Shown here piece by piece: positions 59,620-64,000 of a stretch of DNA of 64,000 bases. A program made the translations under genes and the position numbers. The DNA lies in the NCBI GenBank assembly GCA_036873755.1, contig JAVTVY010039180.1, positions 1 through 64,000 on the forward strand. The letters are read 5' to 3'. This stretch comes from Hanleya hanleyi. Lineage: Eukaryota > Mollusca > Polyplacophora > Lepidopleurida > Hanleyidae. A model generated the notes under the pieces. The model had not been told where the DNA came from and did no database searches. It saw nothing but the letters and a program-made list of their open reading frames with translations. Position 1 is the first letter of the stretch; the number at the start of each line of letters is the position of its first letter.

Positions 59620-60362
59620 GACTCGGACGAAATACAAAATATGGTAAACGTCGATAAGAATTCTGTATATGATATATTTAAAGAAATTTTATGGCAAAGT
59701 AAGATGTTTACAATCAAACAGAGACCTGATGGATGAGTCCGGAGAGTTTCTATCTCAGCAACAGATGGAATTGAAATACAATTATATTACAGCTGATACA
59801 AAACCATACAAATCTTACATTAAAATTATTAGAAAAAGAGTAGGTTCAAATTTGTTTAGCAAATTCTCACTTCCTCCAATTAGAAATTTTGACTAATCTA
59901 GTAATATAGGCCCAACTGATAGGACACTAGGAACTTGTCCTACAAAATATTATACTCTCGTTTCTTATATTTATCCCTGTAACCAATTTTAACCGGTCGA
60001 AAATCAAAACAACCCCATACTGTGATAATTGTATTAATCAAGTAGATACCCCTTTACACGCACTGTTCGATTGTCGAAGGATTAAGCAATTTTAGGAAAG
60101 CCTTCTTCTAAACTTAAATAAACTTTTACAAGATGTAAGTATCCAAACATTGAGACAAAATGTTTTGCACGAAAGACACATTGCATCTACCAAAATGGAT
60201 ACATACATATTGAATTTTATGCTTTCACAAGCAAGATACTTTATTTATGCTGCAAAATACATGAATTACCCCATCACTTACACACTATTCCAAAAGTCTG
60301 TAAAATGGCAAGGCGAAATCTTGAAAAAACACATAGACATAAACTTTCTGAAGAAATAAGTT
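59620..60362 (+). pseudogene. C-terminal fragment of a LINE polyprotein
   Basis: The reading frame, with shifts and one stop, includes SVYDIFKEILWQSK near 59660 and a Cys/His cluster near 60021-60074 (CDNC, then HALFDC). A long helical tail follows (60150-60359), with SQARYFIYAAKYMNY and LFQKSVKW and a natural stop at 60357. A CxxC...HxxxxC element followed by a Lys-rich C-terminal domain with A(K/R)xxIY is typical of the region after RT in several non-LTR retrotransposon clades. RT itself is absent, so the copy is 5' truncated. Confidence 0.6.
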
Positions 60363-60469
60363 CTTTCATTAATTGCATCATTATAATATTACCTTCCCTC
60401 ATCCTCAATACGCTGCAAATAGTTCATGATATATACTAACATTCTGGAGAATATGTTGTCGGATGTAAT

Positions 60470-61060
60470 TATGTCTCCCCCAACACCGTCTGTCTGTCCG
60501 TCCGTCCCATTTTCTTGTCTGCAAGATATCTCGAGAACTACTGGACGGAATTTCACCAAACTTGGATGGAAGCTTCATTGGGATGCCCCCCTCATTTGTT
60601 TAGGTTTTGGTGCGTGTGCATGCGTTCATCCGTGTCTGTCCGTCCCCTTTTCTTGTCTGCAAGATATCTCAAGAACTGCTGGACGGAATTTCACCAAACT
60701 TGGATGGAAGATTCATTGGGATGGCCCCCTCATTTGATCAGGTTTTGGTGTGTGCGTGCATTCAGCCGTGTCCGGTGTCCATCCGTCCGTTCAACTACTT
60801 GTACATGTATTCATATACAGGCCTTGTTTGCAAGATATCTTGAGAACTACTGGGCAGAAGTTCACCAAACTTGGATGGAAGCTTCATTGGGATAGCCCTC
60901 TCATCTGTTTAGGTGTTGGTGTGTGTGCGTGCGTTCGCCCGTGTCTGTTGTCCGTCCACCCATATATTTGTACATGTATATACAGACCTTGTCTGCAAGA
61001 TATCTGGAGAACTGCTGTACTGAATTTTTCCAAACTTGGACGTCCCATTCTCATGGCATC
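60470..61060 (+). repeat. four-copy tandem repeat with conserved core
   Basis: The core GCAAGATATCT(C/T)GAGAACT...GGACGGAATTTCACCAAACT recurs at 60521, 60659, 60830 and 60995, spaced 138-171 bp. Between cores lie CGTGTCTGTCCGTCC-type pyrimidine-rich linkers. Two frames stay open across several copies (60515-60895 and others) and read SARYLENYW...EFHQTW repeatedly. The Cys/Pro-rich linkers and overlapping frames argue against a real protein. I recall similar repeats as common in mollusc genomes (not searched). Confidence 0.75.
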
Positions 61061-61069
61061 AGATTGTAT

Positions 61070-62180
61070 ACCCCCTATTGTCGTATATACCCTCTGATGT
61101 CAAAGTGGGGCTAGTTGCGGCGCGCAGCTTTTCTGCGCATGGCTCTGGCCCAATCATAAGCCTCCGTTACTAAATGAAGCGAACTTTTTGAGATTACCGA
61201 ATGGGGCCGATGATTTCCGAAAAGCTCAGCGTAATTTCGGCGAGCCAATCAACATATGTGTTGTGTATCGACGAGAACGAACAGAGGCAAATCTTTGAGG
61301 GGCGTCCTGTTTAAAACAAGCGCTGGATGAGCGCAAAGACCTCCGTCGAGGCAACATATGGTCCATAGGGGAATACATCACTGAATAACATAGGGCCGGA
61401 TGCCAAGCTCAATTTTGCATTTGTTGGACGTTAACTTCACCAATGGTAATTAACCTGAGATTGAGGGTTCCCCACTAGCCTGTCCAGCTAGGGATGTGGA
61501 AGTCACATTCCCCGCAAATAATATTTGTTTGATTTCACGTGCTTGAAATATTGGGGTATGGAATAGAGTATATTGATGGAAAACCTGGAATACTGCTTGA
61601 GACATTAGGCCCCTTCCCACCCACACCTCCCCCCGAGAGGACGCCCACACCCAAAATCAACACGTTAGCGGCAGAAATGCGACCATGTGTCCCTAGTTTT
61701 ACCAACTTGCTTGTGATTTTGTGCTATAGGCCCTGCACATCAACACGTCATATTTTGTATGTGTACAGTATAGCATCCTCATTGGCAGAATCCTCTACAA
61801 AACACATCTGATTTTACCGACACTCCGTTCTGATCTGTCTCAGCATCATGTGATTATGATTCAATGAGCTCGGAATAATTTTGTATACTGGTGCTACAGG
61901 TCACCTTCACCAAAATGTATCAATTACCATGGACTTGTACACATTCATATTGAATGGTGATGGCTGATGAGAATATTGCCCATATGGAACAAATGGCTGG
62001 ATTCCGGCAAATAAAAAGTTCACGTTAATCATAAATAACATACAATTAATAATACTATCAAATAATTATGTATATCCTTGTCGACATCAATATAATACAG
62101 ACAATATTATGACTGAATCATGGTAACAGATATTCAAGAGTATATATGTCTACACTAAACTGAAGGAGACCCATGATGCA
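61070..62180. other. no recognisable gene
   Basis: Only short frames. A pyrimidine-rich CCCCTTCCCACCCACACCTC stretch at 61610 is simple sequence. Confidence 0.4.
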
Positions 62181-62187
62181 TATTATG

Positions 62188-63010
62188 GAGTTAATTTTGA
62201 CGAACATCTGACATTCAAAACTCATGTGAGCATGTTATGTAAAAAGGTTTCCAAAAAACTAGGTCTGTTGAAACGAACACGACATTTATTACCTGCTGAT
62301 CTTAGTAAAATGTTATATAATTCATTAGTCCAGCCTTCAATCGATTACTGTGATATTGTTTGGGCAAACTGTGACAAAGGCCAATTAAGTAGGATCGAGA
62401 AGCTTCAAAAAAGAGGGGCGAGAATTATACTTATGAAACCATATTTGACTCCATCTAAAGACATGTATACAGAATTAAAATGGATATCTCTGTCCGATCG
62501 TATCGAGTTACACAAGGCGGTACTTGTATTCAAGGATGTTAAAGGATTGGCTCCCAAGTACTTGTGCGATCACTTCAGCACAATCGTCCGACAGAGGACC
62601 ACACGTTCTATGATCTGATTGTTCCTCGCCCTCGAACGGAAATGTTCAAAAAAAGTATAATGTATTATGGTCCCAAAATGTGGAATAATCTATCTATCGA
62701 CATAAGAAATTCTCCATCGGTCCCAACTTTTAAAGCTAGATTCTTAAAACATTTATATCTGTGATATAGTTCTAGTATACATCGCAATATATCAGATTCT
62801 AGCAACTCTACGTGTATATTTTATTGCAAATGTAAATTTTTAATTTTGTTGATATCTTTTATGTCATATTTGTCCTGTATTGTTAAATGTATGTACTAAC
62901 ACGTATCCTGTTGTATATTATTAATTTTATGCTGGGCCTTGTGGTAGACTAGCTTCTGGCTAAACAAGCTACCCAGCTTAAATAAAGTTATCTTATCTTA
63001 TCTTATCTTA
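62188..63010 (+). pseudogene. 5'-truncated LINE with 3' UTR and TCTTA tail
   Basis: The frame from 62191 reads GVNFDEHLTFKTHVSMLCKK and continues with SKMLYNSLVQPSIDYCDIVW and LSRIEKLQKRGARIILM. This is the region C-terminal to RT in Jockey/CR1/Rex-like and related LINEs. After one frameshift near 62600 it reads RPRTEMFKKSIMYYGPKMWN and FKARFLKHLYL, then stops at 62762. A 3' UTR of about 225 bp leads to AATAAAGTTA and a (TCTTA)n tail at 62990-63010, marking the true 3' end. RT catalytic motifs are missing because of 5' truncation, the usual result of incomplete target-primed reverse transcription. Confidence 0.88.
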
Positions 63011-64000
63011 TTATATTATGTTGTAAAACTTCACTTGCTAATCTCGATTATATTGCTTATTGTGAAAATAAATGAAGTTATGAAAATAAATTTAGTATGA
63101 TTGCCCATTACCCTCAAATTAGAAATATCTTCAGCAGCTAAAGTTAAGCCAATCATAACAATATATAACACCATGGTATTGTTGTAATATCACCCAGGTA
63201 TTGATCTTTGGTTAGAAATGTAATGAGATACATATACCTGTTCTTTGTGTTATTCTGTATGCAGTTCATTCTGTATGTATTTTATACATGTACATATACC
63301 AGAAGTGGAATTGAAATTTGAATAAAATAATCAAAATATGTTCGGGTTTTACCTCTACTCAGGACATGATGTCTTTGTTTCTAGAAGCTAAATCATTTCA
63401 GACACATTCAAGTCCTCTCCTGGTCAAGGGAGATAATTTTGTAAAAAAAACCAAAAAAACCCAAACAAGTACAGATCCACACTGGTGCAGACCAGGAAAT
63501 TTTATGACCTTTGATGATATGTGTGTGGGAGGGGGAGGGGGGGGGAATTTTCACCACCTCTATCATTCCACACCTTTCCGACACAGCTGAACCACTCAAT
63601 AGTCTGTTTTGGTTTTTCCATTTCATCCAGTACATCCATTGTGTAACAGTCCTGTTGCATCTGATATCAGAAGTGCGGAATCCATGACCTGCAAGTTGGA
63701 ATCAATTGTATACGGTACATATTTAATATCAAAACTCACTTCATTGAAAATATTTTTGGCCTTCATTATATTTCATTCTTTCGTCATACACAACAAGATG
63801 AAATCCATCATACCAGTTCGCACCTTTCATACGTGTACTTAATAGAACTGGAACCTGAGCATGTTACAAGAATTTGCAAAAGTATGAAATGAGAACTGAG
63901 TACTATGAGAACTTAATCCAATCTATGAGTGATCAATAATATGAATTCTGAAGAACGATGATGGATCTTGACCACTGGTTGGAATGGAGTTCATGTTAGT
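63011..64000. other. no recognisable gene
   Basis: AT-rich sequence with short frames. A G-rich run at 63528-63544 is simple sequence. Confidence 0.4.

Noticed and set aside
59042..59717. Cluster of minus-strand frames of 61-104 codons
   Set aside because: They overlap in different frames, show no conserved pattern, and contain simple-sequence translations such as RCCCCSSCC.
60426..61114. Overlapping plus-strand frames of 63-126 codons with repeated EFHQTW
   Set aside because: They are translations of a tandem DNA repeat in several frames at once. Cys/Pro-rich linkers vary freely.
1..64000. tRNA or rRNA genes
   Set aside because: I saw no cloverleaf-like arrangement with intact A and B boxes and no rRNA-like conserved stretch. 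A covariance-model scan would be needed to exclude a decayed copy.

Overview
The window looks like repeat-dominated, non-coding DNA from an invertebrate animal, most plausibly a mollusc or another marine lophotrochozoan. The reasons are the mixture of non-LTR retrotransposons, tyrosine-recombinase (DIRS/Ngaro-type) retrotransposons, a Ty3/gypsy-type LTR element, TTAA-flanked miniature elements, and a SINE-like sequence with a GCGACGTTAAAC...CCAACCAACC tail of a kind common in mollusc genomes. I see no bacterial gene organisation and no convincing host protein-coding gene. Almost every recognisable coding stretch is a broken transposable element.

Layout. 0-2.3 kb: minus-strand LINE reverse transcriptase remnant, cut by a TTAA element. 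3.3-5.0 kb: dispersed and tandem repeats. 5.2-8.3 kb: degenerate Ngaro/DIRS-like retroelement on the minus strand (gag, CCCH zinc finger, RT, RNase H, tyrosine recombinase). Its gag is interrupted by a single copy of part of the satellite found later. 8.8-11.7 kb: SINE-like sequence, a MITE with clear inverted termini, a decayed SGNH-hydrolase-like reading frame and a second TTAA element. 12.9-25.9 kb: a second, different DIRS-like element. About 5.94 kb of it is tandemly duplicated, and each unit carries four 365-bp tandem repeats followed by RT-RNase H-tyrosine recombinase with shared stop codons. 25.9-29.0 kb: an LTR retrotransposon remnant (gag-protease, pol missing) inserted into the recombinase of unit 2. 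29.1-34.2 kb: a complete TTAA element, minisatellites and an old tandem repeat of about 140-200 bp. 34.6-56.6 kb: a 22-kb satellite array with about 43 monomers of 509 or 515 bp. It ends at a foldback MITE and is bracketed by inverted copies of one 50-bp sequence. 57-64 kb: mostly unannotatable sequence with two 3' LINE fragments and a four-copy tandem repeat.

The most interesting signal is a segment of about 65-70 bp that begins ATTACAAC. It is shared by three otherwise unrelated contexts: the 22-kb satellite, the solo copy inside the Ngaro-like gag, and the 365-bp repeats of the second DIRS-like element (opposite orientation). The solo copy and the left edge of the array start at exactly the same base. 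In the satellite version this segment opens a 136-bp unit with 13-14 bp inverted ends. I infer that a small mobile or recombinogenic unit seeded tandem arrays in two retroelement contexts and then expanded into a satellite. The array later grew by block duplication of several monomers at once.
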